Origin: Aerophototrophica crusticola
Lineage (GTDB): Bacteria; Pseudomonadota; Alphaproteobacteria; Azospirillales; Azospirillaceae
Direction: 5' to 3'
Assembly (NCBI GenBank): GCA_001939945.1
Contig: MOEB01000001.1
Location: 741,952-805,951 of the forward strand
DNA length: 64,000 nt
In this document: piece after piece, positions 1-8,412 of the stretch
Layout of the letters: every line of letters begins with the position of its first letter
Numbering within the stretch: the first letter of the stretch is position 1
The notes under the pieces: generated by a model
What the model was told of the DNA's origin: nothing
The model's database searches: none
Seen by the model: only the letters and a program-made list of their open reading frames with translations
Program-made: the position numbers and the translations under genes

Positions 1-38
1 GCGGCGGACGGGGCAGACCGTCGCAGCGGAGAAGTCAG

Positions 39-1592
39 ATGGCCGGGCGCACGCCCTTCTACGTCACCACCCCGATCTATTACGTGAACGACGCGCCCCA
101 TGTCGGGCACGCCTACACGACGATCGCCTGCGACGTGATGGCCCGCTTCAAGCGGCTGGACGGTTTCGACGTCAAGTTCCTGACCGGCACGGATGAGCAC
201 GGGCAGAAGGTGCAGAAGTCGGCGGAGGCCGCGGGCGTCTCCCCCATCGCCCTGGCGGACAAGAACTCCCAGAACTTCCGCGACCTGGCCAAGCTGCTGA
301 ACATCTCCAACGACGATTTCATCCGCACCACGGAGGCGCGGCACATCACGTCGGTCCAGGCGCTCTGGCAGCGGCTGCTGGACAGCGGCGACGTCTACCT
401 GGACAGCTATGGCGGCTGGTACTCGGTCCGGGACGAAGCCTATTACGGCGAGGATGAGCTGACCACCCGCGACGGCCAGCGCTTCGCCCCTACCGGAGCG
501 CCGGTGGAATGGGTGGAGGAGCCCAGCTATTTCTTCAAGCTCTCCGCCTGGGGGGACAGGCTGCTGAAGTTCTACGAGGAGCGGCCGGACTTCATCGCCC
601 CCGCCGGCAAGCGCAGCGAGGTGGTGAGCTTCGTGCGCGGTGGCCTCAAGGACCTGTCCATCAGCCGGACTACATTTGACTGGGGCATCAAGGTCCCGGG
701 CGATGACCAGCACGTGATGTATGTCTGGCTGGACGCCCTGACCAACTACATCACCGCCGTCGGCTACCCCGACACCGCGGGGGAGTACGCGAAGTACTGG
801 CCCGCCGACCTGCACATGGTCGGCAAGGACATCCTGCGCTTCCACACGGTCTATTGGCCGGCCTTCCTTATGGCCGCGGGTCTGGAGCCGCCTCGCCGTG
901 TCTTCGCCCACGGCTGGTGGACCGTGGAGGGGGAGAAGATGTCCAAGTCCCTGGGCAACGTGGTGAAGCCCGGCGACCTGGTGGAGACCTATGGCCTGGA
1001 CCAGACCCGCTATTTCCTGCTGCGGGAGATCCCGTTCGGCAATGACGGCGACTTCTCCAAGCGAGCCATGGTGCAGCGGATCAACGGGGAGCTGGCGAAC
1101 GACTATGGCAACCTCTGCCAGCGCGTCCTCTCCATGATCCAGAAGTACCATGGCGGCACCTTGCCGGAGCCGGGCCCACACAACGAGGCCGATCAAAAGC
1201 TGCTGGCTGCCGCCGGCGCGCTGCTGGGGACGGTGCGGGCAGAGATCGACGTGCAGGCCTTCCACAAGGCCCTCGACGCCATCTGGGCGGTCATCGGCGC
1301 CGCCAACCGCTATGTGGACGAGATGGCGCCCTGGAGCCTGCGCAAGACAGACATGGCGCGCCTGGGCACCGTGCTGCACACCCTGGCGGAGGTGATCCGG
1401 CAGGTGGCCATCCTGACCCAGCCCTTCATGCCCGATACCAGCAACCGCATCTTGGATCAGCTCGCCGTGCCGGGGAACGCCCGCGGCTTCGACGCGTTGG
1501 CGACGGGGACCCTGGCCGGTGGCACGGCCCTGCCGGCCCCGCAGGGCGTGTTCCCCCGCTTCGTCGAGGCCGACCCGGCGGCGGGTGCCTGA
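39..1592 (+). CDS. metG: Methionyl-tRNA synthetase
   Basis: Charges tRNA-Met with methionine in the cytoplasm. The class I signatures are both present: HVGH at residues 21-24 (the HIGH motif) and KMSKS at about 300-304, followed by the helical anticodon-binding domain. The 517-residue length suits the short form without a C-terminal tRNA-binding extension. In the connective peptide the sequence [10 protein letters not shown] replaces the usual zinc-binding cysteines, so this is a zinc-free type. The start is supported by GGAG about seven bases upstream. It lies just ahead of a TatD nuclease and an MBL hydrolase on the same strand, an order common in alphaproteobacteria and probably an operon. 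Confidence 0.97.
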   Translation: MAGRTPFYVTTPIYYVNDAPHVGHAYTTIACDVMARFKRLDGFDVKFLTGTDEHGQKVQKSAEAAGVSPIALADKNSQNFRDLAKLLNISNDDFIRTTEARHITSVQALWQRLLDSGDVYLDSYGGWYSVRDEAYYGEDELTTRDGQRFAPTGAPVEWVEEPSYFFKLSAWGDRLLKFYEERPDFIAPAGKRSEVVSFVRGGLKDLSISRTTFDWGIKVPGDDQHVMYVWLDALTNYITAVGYPDTAGEYAKYWPADLHMVGKDILRFHTVYWPAFLMAAGLEPPRRVFAHGWWTVEGEKMSKSLGNVVKPGDLVETYGLDQTRYFLLREIPFGNDGDFSKRAMVQRINGELANDYGNLCQRVLSMIQKYHGGTLPEPGPHNEADQKLLAAAGALLGTVRAEIDVQAFHKALDAIWAVIGAANRYVDEMAPWSLRKTDMARLGTVLHTLAEVIRQVAILTQPFMPDTSNRILDQLAVPGNARGFDALATGTLAGGTALPAPQGVFPRFVEADPAAGA

Positions 1593-1597
1593 GGTAG

Positions 1598-2401
1598 ATG
1601 ACCATGATCGTCGACAGCCATTGCCACCTGGACTTCCCGGATTTCCAGGCGGAGCGGGATGCGGTGGTGCAGCGGGCCCGGGATGCGGGCGTGAAGCTGA
1701 TGCTGACCATCTGCACCCATGTCAGCAAGTTCGAGCAGGTCCACGGGGTGGCCATGGCCTACCCGGACGTCTATTGCACCCTGGGCGTCCACCCGCACCA
1801 CGCCCTGGATGAGACGCCGCACAGCAGCCTCGAAACCCTCCTGGACCTCGCCACGCGGCCCAAGGTGGTGGGGATCGGGGAGACGGGCCTGGACTACTAC
1901 TACGACCAGAGCCCCCGCGACGTGCAGCAGGACAGCTTCCGCCGCCACCTGCGCGCCTGCCGGGAAACCGGCCTGCCCGTCATCGTCCACACCCGCGACG
2001 CGGAGGAAGACACGATCCGCATCCTGCGGGAGGAAGGGGCATGCAAAGAGGTGAGGGGGCTCCTGCACTGCTTCAGCGGTAGCCGCCAACTGGCTGAACA
2101 GGCCTTGGAATTGGGTTTCCACATCAGCTTCAGCGGCATCCTGACCTTCAAGAAGTCCGACGACCTGCGCGCGACCGCCGCCATCGTGCCGCTGGACCGG
2201 CTGCTGGTGGAAACGGACGCGCCTTACCTTGCGCCCGTGCCCATGCGTGGCAAGCGCAACGAGCCGGCTTTCACCGTGCACACGGCCGACGTGCTGGCCG
2301 ATGTGAAGGGTGTCAGTCCCGCGGAACTGGCACGGGTCACGACGGCCAACTTCCTACGGCTGTTCGACCGGGTGCCGGCCGACGTGGCGAAGGCGGCCTG
2401 A
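1598..2401 (+). CDS. TatD family metal-dependent deoxyribonuclease
   Basis: A 267-residue TIM-barrel metallohydrolase of the TatD family, which acts as a 3'-5' exonuclease on DNA or RNA in DNA repair and quality control. Visible metal-binding motifs are DSHCHLDF near the N terminus, GETGLDYY, IVHTRDAEED, LLHCFSGS and ETDAPYLAP. It starts five bases after the metG stop, so it is translationally linked to metG. A second ATG two codons in (MIVDSHCH) is an equally possible start. The family is certain; the exact substrate in this organism is not shown. Confidence 0.93.
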   Translation: MTMIVDSHCHLDFPDFQAERDAVVQRARDAGVKLMLTICTHVSKFEQVHGVAMAYPDVYCTLGVHPHHALDETPHSSLETLLDLATRPKVVGIGETGLDYYYDQSPRDVQQDSFRRHLRACRETGLPVIVHTRDAEEDTIRILREEGACKEVRGLLHCFSGSRQLAEQALELGFHISFSGILTFKKSDDLRATAAIVPLDRLLVETDAPYLAPVPMRGKRNEPAFTVHTADVLADVKGVSPAELARVTTANFLRLFDRVPADVAKAA

Positions 2402-2405
2402 CGGG

Positions 2406-3173
2406 ATGCGGGTCACCATCCTCGGCTGCGGCGGTTCCAGTGGTGTGCCCCTGATCGGCGGCGTGTGGGGCGATTGCGACCCGAACCAGCCCCGCAACTG
2501 CCGCCGCCGGCCATCCATCCTGGTGCAGACGGAAACGACGACGGTGCTGGTGGACACCACCCCGGACATGCGGGACCAACTCACCGACGCCGGAATCCGG
2601 CACCTGGACGGCGTGCTCTATACCCATGCCCATGCCGACCACACCCACGGGATCGATGACCTGCGCGGCTTGAACTGGCAGATGCGCACACCGGTGGACG
2701 TCTATGGGGATGCGGCCACCCTGGCCAGCCTGCGGCACCGCTTCGACTATTGCTTCAAGGGCCCGTCGGAGAGTGGCTATTACGCCCGGCCGGCGCTGGA
2801 GGCGCATGAGATCACCGGGCCGTTGCGCATCGGCGACCTGGATATCGTCCCCTTCGTCCAGGACCATGGATATAGCCAGAGCCTTGGTTTCCGTTTCGGC
2901 AAGCTGGGCTACTCCACCGACTGCGTCGCCCTGGACGACGGCGCCTTCGCCGCGCTGGACGGCGTGGACACCTGGATCGTGGACTGCGTGCGCATGGAGC
3001 CGTCGCACCCGGTCCACGCCCACTGGCCCATCACGCGGGGCTGGATCGACCGGTTGAACCCCCGCCGGGCGATCCTGACTCACATGAATCACACCATGGA
3101 CTACGATACCCTCTGCCGCACCCTGCCTGACGGGGTGGAGCCGGGTTATGACGGCATGGCAATCGAGCTTTGA
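2406..3173 (+). CDS. MBL-fold metallohydrolase, PhnP-like
   Basis: A 255-residue metallo-beta-lactamase-fold hydrolase. It has the HAHADHTHGIDDLR metal-binding motif and later conserved histidines (VQDHGY, THMNHTMD). An early CGGSSGVPLIGG segment is typical of PhnP-like phosphodiesterases. It is the third gene of the metG-tatD set, starting four bases after the tatD stop. The frame stays open further upstream inside tatD, but the ATG at 2406 matches the conserved start of the fold (MRVTILGCGGS). Known relatives cleave cyclic phosphodiesters; the actual substrate is unknown, and there are no phosphonate genes nearby. Confidence 0.88.
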   Translation: MRVTILGCGGSSGVPLIGGVWGDCDPNQPRNCRRRPSILVQTETTTVLVDTTPDMRDQLTDAGIRHLDGVLYTHAHADHTHGIDDLRGLNWQMRTPVDVYGDAATLASLRHRFDYCFKGPSESGYYARPALEAHEITGPLRIGDLDIVPFVQDHGYSQSLGFRFGKLGYSTDCVALDDGAFAALDGVDTWIVDCVRMEPSHPVHAHWPITRGWIDRLNPRRAILTHMNHTMDYDTLCRTLPDGVEPGYDGMAIEL

Positions 3174-3227
3174 GGCTCATCGGCCAAGCCGCTGGAAGCG
3201 CATGGAAATCAGGGGCAGGGGGTCAGT

Positions 3228-3449
3228 TCAGCTCGTGCCCGTGTCATTGCTCTGGCCGGGCGTCTCGGCCCGCTTGCGCAGTTCCTCCGCGCTGAGTCCA
3301 GCCGGCGTGGACCCGGTGAGCGATCCCTCACCGGGCGTCTTGTCCAAGTCCAGCTTTTCATCGCCCGGCAGCGGCGTGCCGGCCGGGGAAGAGCCCTTGG
3401 GCTTGTCCGTGGTGTTCACGTCACCGGGCTGGGATGCCTTGTCGTTCAT
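3228..3449 (-). CDS. Small hydrophilic low-complexity protein, unknown
   Basis: A 73-residue protein rich in Asp, Lys, Pro, Gly, Ser and Thr, with no hydrophobic segment; it is predicted to be disordered apart from a short C-terminal stretch (AGLSAEELRKRAET). I do not recognise a family. The start at MNDKASQ is preferred because GGGAG lies about eight bases upstream; an in-frame ATG five codons earlier is possible. It follows the SemiSWEET gene by 18 bases and is probably co-transcribed with it. In composition it resembles the tiny protein encoded at 8221-8391. Confidence 0.55.
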   Translation of the reverse strand: MNDKASQPGDVNTTDKPKGSSPAGTPLPGDEKLDLDKTPGEGSLTGSTPAGLSAEELRKRAETPGQSNDTGTS

Positions 3450-3467
3450 GGGGTTGTCTCCCATCCT

Positions 3468-3791
3468 TCAGGTTCCGGTTGCGGGTGCCTTGGCCAGACC
3501 GGTCGTGGCGCCGCCTGCCTTGGCCCGCCGGTCATGGCGCAGCTTCATCAGCAGGATGCTGCCGCTAAGCAACAGGCTCAGGCTGTTGAACAACATCACC
3601 GGCAGGCTGTCGATCAGCACCCCATAGGTGATCCACAGGGAAAAAGCGGTGACTGTCACCAGGTACATGCGTTTGGAGATCGCCTCACAATCGCCCTGTC
3701 GCCAGACCTTCAGCAGTTGCGGCACGAAGCTGTAGGTGGAGAAGAGCCCCGCCACGATCCCCACCGCCGTGGGCATGAAGCTCGCATCCAT
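3468..3791 (-). CDS. SemiSWEET-type sugar transporter (PQ-loop protein)
   Basis: A 107-residue inner-membrane protein with three predicted transmembrane helices (about residues 8-26, 40-60 and 65-85). It carries the diagnostic PQ-loop segment SFVPQLLKVWRQGDCEAIS, with Pro24-Gln25. This is the bacterial SemiSWEET architecture: one triple-helix bundle that dimerises to make a sugar channel. The family moves small sugars down a gradient; the substrate cannot be read from sequence. The C-terminal tail is basic, then Ala/Gly-rich. It is followed by the small hydrophilic gene, and the HAD gene further along is also on the minus strand. Confidence 0.85.
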   Translation of the reverse strand: MDASFMPTAVGIVAGLFSTYSFVPQLLKVWRQGDCEAISKRMYLVTVTAFSLWITYGVLIDSLPVMLFNSLSLLLSGSILLMKLRHDRRAKAGGATTGLAKAPATGT

Positions 3792-3836
3792 GGTCGTCCG
3801 ATCCTCGTCGTTTCGCAGGTTTGGGCGCCGGTCTTT

Positions 3837-4502
3837 TCAGCCCTTGGCGATCAGGCTGTCCTGGTAACGGGCCAGCAGGTCCGCCGGGTCCCGGTAAATC
3901 TCTCGTGCGCCGGCTTCCCGCAGGTCAGCCTCCGGAAACCCGCCGCACAGAACCCCGAGCACCGGGATGCCCGCCTTGCCGGCAGCCTCGGCGTCATAGG
4001 GCGTGTCCCCGATGACCACCGCCTCATCGGGCCGAACCCCGGCCTGCTTCAGCGCCGCCTGGAAGATATCCGGATAGGGCTTTGATTTCTCTGCATCATC
4101 GGATGACGTGGCCTTGTCGATCAGATCCTCAATCCCGGCAGCCTTCTTGTAGGCCTCAAGCTCATCGGCTTTGGCAGAGGATGCCAGGACGACCTTCTTG
4201 CCATCATCCAGCACGGCCTGGATCAGGTCCCGTGTCTTCTGGAACGGCTTTACCTGATCCAGGTACTGGTCCTTGAACAGGGTGTGCCGCGCGTCCCGAA
4301 TCTCATCGCCATTCCGCTTGTCCGCGTCTTCACCGATCAGGGCCGGCACCAGCAGGTCGCTGCCTTTGCCGATCTGGCTGCGGACCTGCTCATAGGGCAG
4401 GTCGTGGCCGAACTTCTTCAGCGTCTCATGCCAGGACCGCGCGTGCAGATCGACGGAATCCACCAGCGTGCCGTCCACATCGAACAATACCGCCTTGATC
4501 AT
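3837..4502 (-). CDS. HAD-superfamily hydrolase (phosphatase-like)
   Basis: A 221-residue haloacid-dehalogenase-fold hydrolase. Motif I is FDVDGTLVDS (nucleophile Asp8, acid Asp10), motif II is the Ser in VVLASSAK, a lysine follows in EKSKPYPDIF, and motif IV is VVIGDTPYDAEAAGKAG. The helical cap lies between motifs I and II, as in beta-phosphoglucomutase and phosphoglycolate phosphatase relatives. The start is set at MIKAVLFD, since the twelve codons before it do not look conserved. The family is clear; the substrate (a sugar phosphate or phosphoglycolate) is not. Confidence 0.88.
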   Translation of the reverse strand: MIKAVLFDVDGTLVDSVDLHARSWHETLKKFGHDLPYEQVRSQIGKGSDLLVPALIGEDADKRNGDEIRDARHTLFKDQYLDQVKPFQKTRDLIQAVLDDGKKVVLASSAKADELEAYKKAAGIEDLIDKATSSDDAEKSKPYPDIFQAALKQAGVRPDEAVVIGDTPYDAEAAGKAGIPVLGVLCGGFPEADLREAGAREIYRDPADLLARYQDSLIAKG

Positions 4503-4726
4503 CGGAAGGCCTTTCTGGATGCTCCGCGGGAGCGTCACGGGCTGCTTTGAACAGCGGCGGGGCGGTCAAGTCGCACGGGATTCCGGATAGTTCTATAGGG
4601 TCGTTTCCATAATCATGCTTATCGCGTTCAAGTTGCCCTCAAAAAGGGGGTATGTGGGGAGCCTTCCCCCGCGCCAGCCCCTCGGCTAAGGTCAGGCCCG
4701 TTGCCCCGCTGCCAGGACCTGCCAGC

Positions 4727-5548
4727 ATGTCCCAGAACCTCGCCCGCCTGCTCGACATCATGGCCAAGCTGCGGGATCCGCAAGGCGGTTGCCCCTGGGA
4801 CGTGGAGCAGACCTTCGCCACCATCGCCCCGCACACCATCGAGGAAGCGTATGAAGTGGCGGACGCCATCCAGTCCGGCGACATGCACGCGCTGAAGGAT
4901 GAGCTGGGCGATCTGTTGTTCCAGGTGGTCTTCTACGCCCAGATGGCCAAGGAGCAAGGCGCCTTCGATTTCGACGCCATCGCCGGCCAGATCGCCGACA
5001 AGATGATCCGCCGCCACCCCCACGTTTTCGGTGATGCCGTGGTGCCCACGGCCGACGACCAGACGAACCGCTGGGAGGAACAGAAGGCGCGGGAGCGGGC
5101 TGAGAAGGCTGCCGCGGAGGGCAAGGCACCGTCCGCCCTGGACGGGGTGATTACCGGCCTCCCTGCCCTGACCCGGGCCCTGAAGCTGCAAAAGCGCGCT
5201 GCCCGGGTCGGTTTCGACTGGACCGAGGCGGAGCAGATCCTGGACAAGATGGAAGAGGAGATCGGCGAACTCCGCGCTGAACTCCAGGCCGGCACCCGTG
5301 ACCCGGCCCGGGTCGAGGATGAGATGGGTGACCTGCTGTTCGTCTTGGTGAACCTCGCCCGCCGGCTGGAGGTGGAGCCCGAGACGGCCCTGCGCGGCGC
5401 CAACGCCAAGTTCGAGCGCCGCTTCCGCCAGGTGGAGGCCTACCTGGCCGCGGAGGGGCGCACCCCGTCCCAGGCCACCCTGGATGAGATGGAAAGCCTC
5501 TGGCAGCGCGCCAAATCCCTGGAGCGGCCTGCGGAGGCCGCCGAGTAA
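4727..5548 (+). CDS. mazG: Nucleoside triphosphate pyrophosphohydrolase MazG
   Basis: Hydrolyses (d)NTPs to monophosphates and pyrophosphate in the cytoplasm, cleaning the nucleotide pool and lowering ppGpp under stress. The 273-residue protein contains two MazG domains. The N-terminal one begins at RDPQGGCPWDVEQTF and carries the EELGDLLF-like acidic helix (DELGDLLFQVVFYAQM); the C-terminal one carries EEEIGELRAEL and DEMGDLLFVLVNLAR. The start MSQNLARLLDIM is conserved, and the open frame ahead of it is discarded. Ten bases before its stop the window enters a promoterless gap to the SDR gene, 37 bases downstream. In relatives mazG lies close to hflX; here it is about 3 kb away. Confidence 0.95.
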   Translation: MSQNLARLLDIMAKLRDPQGGCPWDVEQTFATIAPHTIEEAYEVADAIQSGDMHALKDELGDLLFQVVFYAQMAKEQGAFDFDAIAGQIADKMIRRHPHVFGDAVVPTADDQTNRWEEQKARERAEKAAAEGKAPSALDGVITGLPALTRALKLQKRAARVGFDWTEAEQILDKMEEEIGELRAELQAGTRDPARVEDEMGDLLFVLVNLARRLEVEPETALRGANAKFERRFRQVEAYLAAEGRTPSQATLDEMESLWQRAKSLERPAEAAE

Positions 5549-5585
5549 ACCCCGGATTCCAATAAACAATAAGGGAGAGACAGAG

Positions 5586-6374
5586 ATGGCCCAGCCGGCC
5601 TACCACCCGCCCCATGTGCCCGCCATCGTTCTGATCACCGGCGCGACCGGCGGCTTCGGCAGCGCCTTCGCCAAGCGCTTCGCCGCCCTCGGCTCCAAGC
5701 TGGTCCTGGCCGGCCGAGACATGAACAAGCTCAAGGGCTTGGCGGAAGAGGTTGGTGGCACCTCTTACCTCGTGCAGTTCGACGTGCGCGACCGCGCGGC
5801 GGTGGAGGCGGGTTTGGCCTCCCTGCCCCCGGACTTTGCGGAAATCGACCTGCTGGTCAACAATGCCGGCCTCGCTCTGGGCGCCGACCCGGCCTTCAAG
5901 TCCGACATCACCGACTGGGAGGTGATGGTGGATACCAACGACAAGGGGCTGGCCATCGTCACCGGCTTGGTGCTTCCGGGCATGGTGGCGCGGGGCCGCG
6001 GCCACGTCATCAACATCAGCTCCACCGCCGCGAGCTACCCCTACCCAGGCGGCCATGTCTATTGCGCGTCAAAGGCTTTTGTGACGCAGTTCAGCTTGGC
6101 CCTCAGGGCCGACCTGATCGGCACCGGCGTGCGGGTCACATCCGTGGAGCCCGGCATGGTTCAGACCGACTTCAGCCTGGTACGCTTCAAGGGCGACGCG
6201 GAGCGGGCCGCGAAGGTCTATGCCGACACCGTGCCCCTGACGGCGGACGACGTGGCGGAGGCGGTGACCTGGGCCGCCACCCTGCCCCCGCACTTCAACG
6301 TGAACCGGGTGGAGATCATGCCCACCACCCAGGGCCCGGGTGCCCTGGGCGTCCACCGCACGCCGAAGGCCTGA
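5586..6374 (+). CDS. ydfG: SDR-family 3-hydroxy acid dehydrogenase / malonic semialdehyde reductase, YdfG-like
   Basis: A 262-residue short-chain dehydrogenase. It shows the NADP-binding TGATGGFGSAFAKRFA loop, the NNAGLALG motif, the catalytic Ser (NISSTAAS) and the YxxxK pair in VYCASKAF. The C-terminal stretch (VRFKGDAERAAKVY, then WAATLPPHFNVNRVEIMPTT) closely follows E. coli YdfG, which oxidises L-allo-threonine/serine and reduces malonic semialdehyde. The start is supported by AGGGAGA about seven bases upstream. It is on the same strand as mazG and convergent with the inositol-monophosphatase-family gene. The family is certain; the preferred substrate is inferred. Confidence 0.9.
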   Translation: MAQPAYHPPHVPAIVLITGATGGFGSAFAKRFAALGSKLVLAGRDMNKLKGLAEEVGGTSYLVQFDVRDRAAVEAGLASLPPDFAEIDLLVNNAGLALGADPAFKSDITDWEVMVDTNDKGLAIVTGLVLPGMVARGRGHVINISSTAASYPYPGGHVYCASKAFVTQFSLALRADLIGTGVRVTSVEPGMVQTDFSLVRFKGDAERAAKVYADTVPLTADDVAEAVTWAATLPPHFNVNRVEIMPTTQGPGALGVHRTPKA

Positions 6375-6378
6375 TCGC

Positions 6379-7188
6379 CTACGGGCCTTCCTCGGCCAGC
6401 AACACGTCCCGCAGGGCCAGCCAGCTGGCCCTGTCGGGGGCCATCAGGATCCCGCCGCCCCTGTCTGTTGGCGCATAGGGGCTGCCGTCCAGCTTGGCCG
6501 AGTAGCCCCCGGCCTCCCCATGCACCAGCACGCCTGCGGCATGGTCCCAAGGCATGGTGCGGTGATACATGGAGAAGTGGCCCTCACCCAGGGCCAGCTT
6601 CAGGTATTCGTGGGCCGCGCAGAACAGATTGTAGGTGGGGCCGAGGCGCGGCCGGCGGCTCTCCAGCAGCTCCCGCCGTTCCGGATCGCAGAATTTCGTG
6701 GGCATCGCGCCGGTCATCTCCGACGGCGGTGCCGGCGGCAGCACCGTCAGGCGCCGCCCCGCCATCCACGCCCCCTCACCCCGTACGGCCGTCGCCATGC
6801 GCCCGCTGTTGGGGTCATGGATCCAGCCTGCCACCGTCTGCCCCTTCACGGCCAGGGCGAGCAGCGTGCCGAAGATGGGCTTGCCCCCGGCGAAGTTGTG
6901 GGTCCCGTCCACGGGGTCGATGATCCAGACCGGCTGGTCGCCGGACAGCCGGTCCAGCACGCCCTGGTCCCCGGCATAGGCCTCCTCCCCCACCACCAGG
7001 GACCCCGGCAGCAAGTCGGACAGGCGGCGGGTCAGCGCCTTCTCGGCCGCCTCGTCCGCCACGGTCACCAAATCGCCCGGACCCTTCTCCTTGATCTCGC
7101 CCTCGGCCAAGTTCCGGAAACGGGGCATGATCTCCGCGTCGGAGACCTCCCGGACGATCCGGGACACGGCGTCGATATCAGGGATCAT
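6379..7188 (-). CDS. Inositol monophosphatase family protein (possible histidinol-phosphatase)
   Basis: A 269-residue Mg-dependent phosphatase. The metal-site motifs are all present: VGEEAY (Glu), WIIDPVDGTHNFAGG (the D-x-x-D-G-T motif) and PWDHAAGVLVHGEAGG. In alphaproteobacteria, proteins of this family act as inositol-phosphate phosphatases, as 3',5'-bisphosphate nucleotidases or as histidinol-phosphatase (HisN). The neighbours give no histidine context. It starts divergently from purU; the 126-base gap should hold both promoters. It ends four bases after the stop of ydfG on the other strand, so the two genes are tightly convergent. Confidence 0.88.
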   Translation of the reverse strand: MIPDIDAVSRIVREVSDAEIMPRFRNLAEGEIKEKGPGDLVTVADEAAEKALTRRLSDLLPGSLVVGEEAYAGDQGVLDRLSGDQPVWIIDPVDGTHNFAGGKPIFGTLLALAVKGQTVAGWIHDPNSGRMATAVRGEGAWMAGRRLTVLPPAPPSEMTGAMPTKFCDPERRELLESRRPRLGPTYNLFCAAHEYLKLALGEGHFSMYHRTMPWDHAAGVLVHGEAGGYSAKLDGSPYAPTDRGGGILMAPDRASWLALRDVLLAEEGP

Positions 7189-7314
7189 TCACTTTGGTCC
7201 TTGGTCTCGGGCAGGCTGGGCGCCATGCTCAGGGGCCTTTCATGGCAGCGGCGCAGACAAGCCGCAAGGGATCGGCGTGCATGCCGGTCCCACGGAACAA
7301 CAGGGGGAACAACG

Positions 7315-8160
7315 GTGGCGACCCATGTGCTGACCCTTTCCTGCCCCGACACGGTGGGCATCGTCGCCGCGGTGTCCGGCACCCTGGCAGGCCATGGCGC
7401 CAACATCGTGGACAGTGCCCAGTTCGGCGACCCGGACAGCAACCACTTCTTCCTGCGCCAGACCATAGATGTGCCGCGGGATGCCCGCGTGGCCCTGACG
7501 GAAGCGTTGCTGGAGGTGGGCCGCCGCTTTGCCATGGACCTGAAGCTGCACGACCTTACCCGGAAGCCGCGGGTGATGATCCTGGTTTCAAGGTTCGGCC
7601 ATTGCCTGAACGACCTGCTCTACCGTTACCGCACCGGTGCCTTGGGCATGGAGATCCCGGCTATCGTCTCCAACCATGAGGATTTCCGGTCCTTGGTGGA
7701 ATGGCACGGCCTGCCCTTCATACACCTGCCCGTCACGTCGGCGACCAAGGAGGCGCAGGAGGCGCGGCTTCTGGAGCTGGTGTCGCGGGAACGGGCGGAT
7801 CTGGTGGTGCTCGCCCGCTATATGCAGGTGCTGTCCCCTGCCCTGTGTGCGGCGCTGGCCGGGCGCTGCATCAACATCCACCATTCCTTCCTGCCCAGCT
7901 TCAAGGGAGCCAAGCCCTACCACCAGGCCTTTGCCCGTGGCGTGAAGCTGATCGGCGCCACGGCCCACTATGTGACCACCGACCTGGATGAGGGCCCAAT
8001 CATCGAGCAGGAGGTGCAGCGGGTGGACCACACCCAGACGGCGGAGGATCTGGTCGCCGTCGGCCGGGACATCGAGAATATCGTCCTCGCCCGCGCCGTC
8101 CGCTACCATCTGGAGCACCGGGTCCTGCTGAACGGGCACAAAACTGTTGTCTTCCGCTGA
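7315..8160 (+). CDS. purU: Formyltetrahydrofolate deformylase
   Basis: Hydrolyses 10-formyl-THF to formate and THF, balancing one-carbon pools for purine and glycine metabolism. The 281-residue protein has an N-terminal ACT domain (LTLSCPDTVGIVAAVSGTLA) and a C-terminal formyltransferase fold. The catalytic Asn-His segment is NIHHSFLPSFKGAKPYHQAF, and the Asp is in HYVTTDLDEGPIIEQ. The start is a GTG: no ATG fits the conserved N terminus, and GGGGGAA lies seven to twelve bases upstream. The frame is open far upstream, but that stretch is antisense to the phosphatase gene. Confidence 0.94.
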   Translation: MATHVLTLSCPDTVGIVAAVSGTLAGHGANIVDSAQFGDPDSNHFFLRQTIDVPRDARVALTEALLEVGRRFAMDLKLHDLTRKPRVMILVSRFGHCLNDLLYRYRTGALGMEIPAIVSNHEDFRSLVEWHGLPFIHLPVTSATKEAQEARLLELVSRERADLVVLARYMQVLSPALCAALAGRCINIHHSFLPSFKGAKPYHQAFARGVKLIGATAHYVTTDLDEGPIIEQEVQRVDHTQTAEDLVAVGRDIENIVLARAVRYHLEHRVLLNGHKTVVFR

Positions 8161-8220
8161 CGCGCGTGAGGATCGCCCCCGTCCCGGGTTGCCACGGCAC
8201 CGCAACGACGGAGCATCCCC

Positions 8221-8391
8221 ATGGCGGACAAGACCGACAAGACCTTGGGCCAGAACCAGGGCGACCAGAAGCGCAACCTGCCGGGCAATGACGCGGGGAC
8301 CGGCGGCATCGGCCAACCTGAGAGCCCCAACCCCGACCAGCCGGCTACCCAGGGCGTGGACCACGTCCGGCCGGACCAGCAGAGGGACTGA
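8221..8391 (+). CDS. Small hydrophilic low-complexity protein, unknown
   Basis: A 56-residue open frame between purU and hflX, beginning MADKTDKTLGQNQGDQ and ending VRPDQQRD. It is rich in Asp, Gln, Asn, Gly and Pro, lacks hydrophobic residues and is probably disordered. CGGAG lies about seven bases before the ATG. Codon use is GC-rich like the neighbours. I recognise no family. It resembles in composition the 73-residue protein at 3228-3449, and the two could be stress-related hydrophilins. It is convergent with hflX, whose stop lies 21 bases away. Confidence 0.45.
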   Translation: MADKTDKTLGQNQGDQKRNLPGNDAGTGGIGQPESPNPDQPATQGVDHVRPDQQRD

Positions 8392-8412
8392 CTTTTGGGT
8401 GGGGCGGCGGGG

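Noticed and set aside
6340..7314. Upstream extension of the purU frame by 325 codons
   Set aside because: This part is antisense to the inositol-monophosphatase-family gene and shows no conserved domain; the GTG at 7315 fits the ACT domain start.
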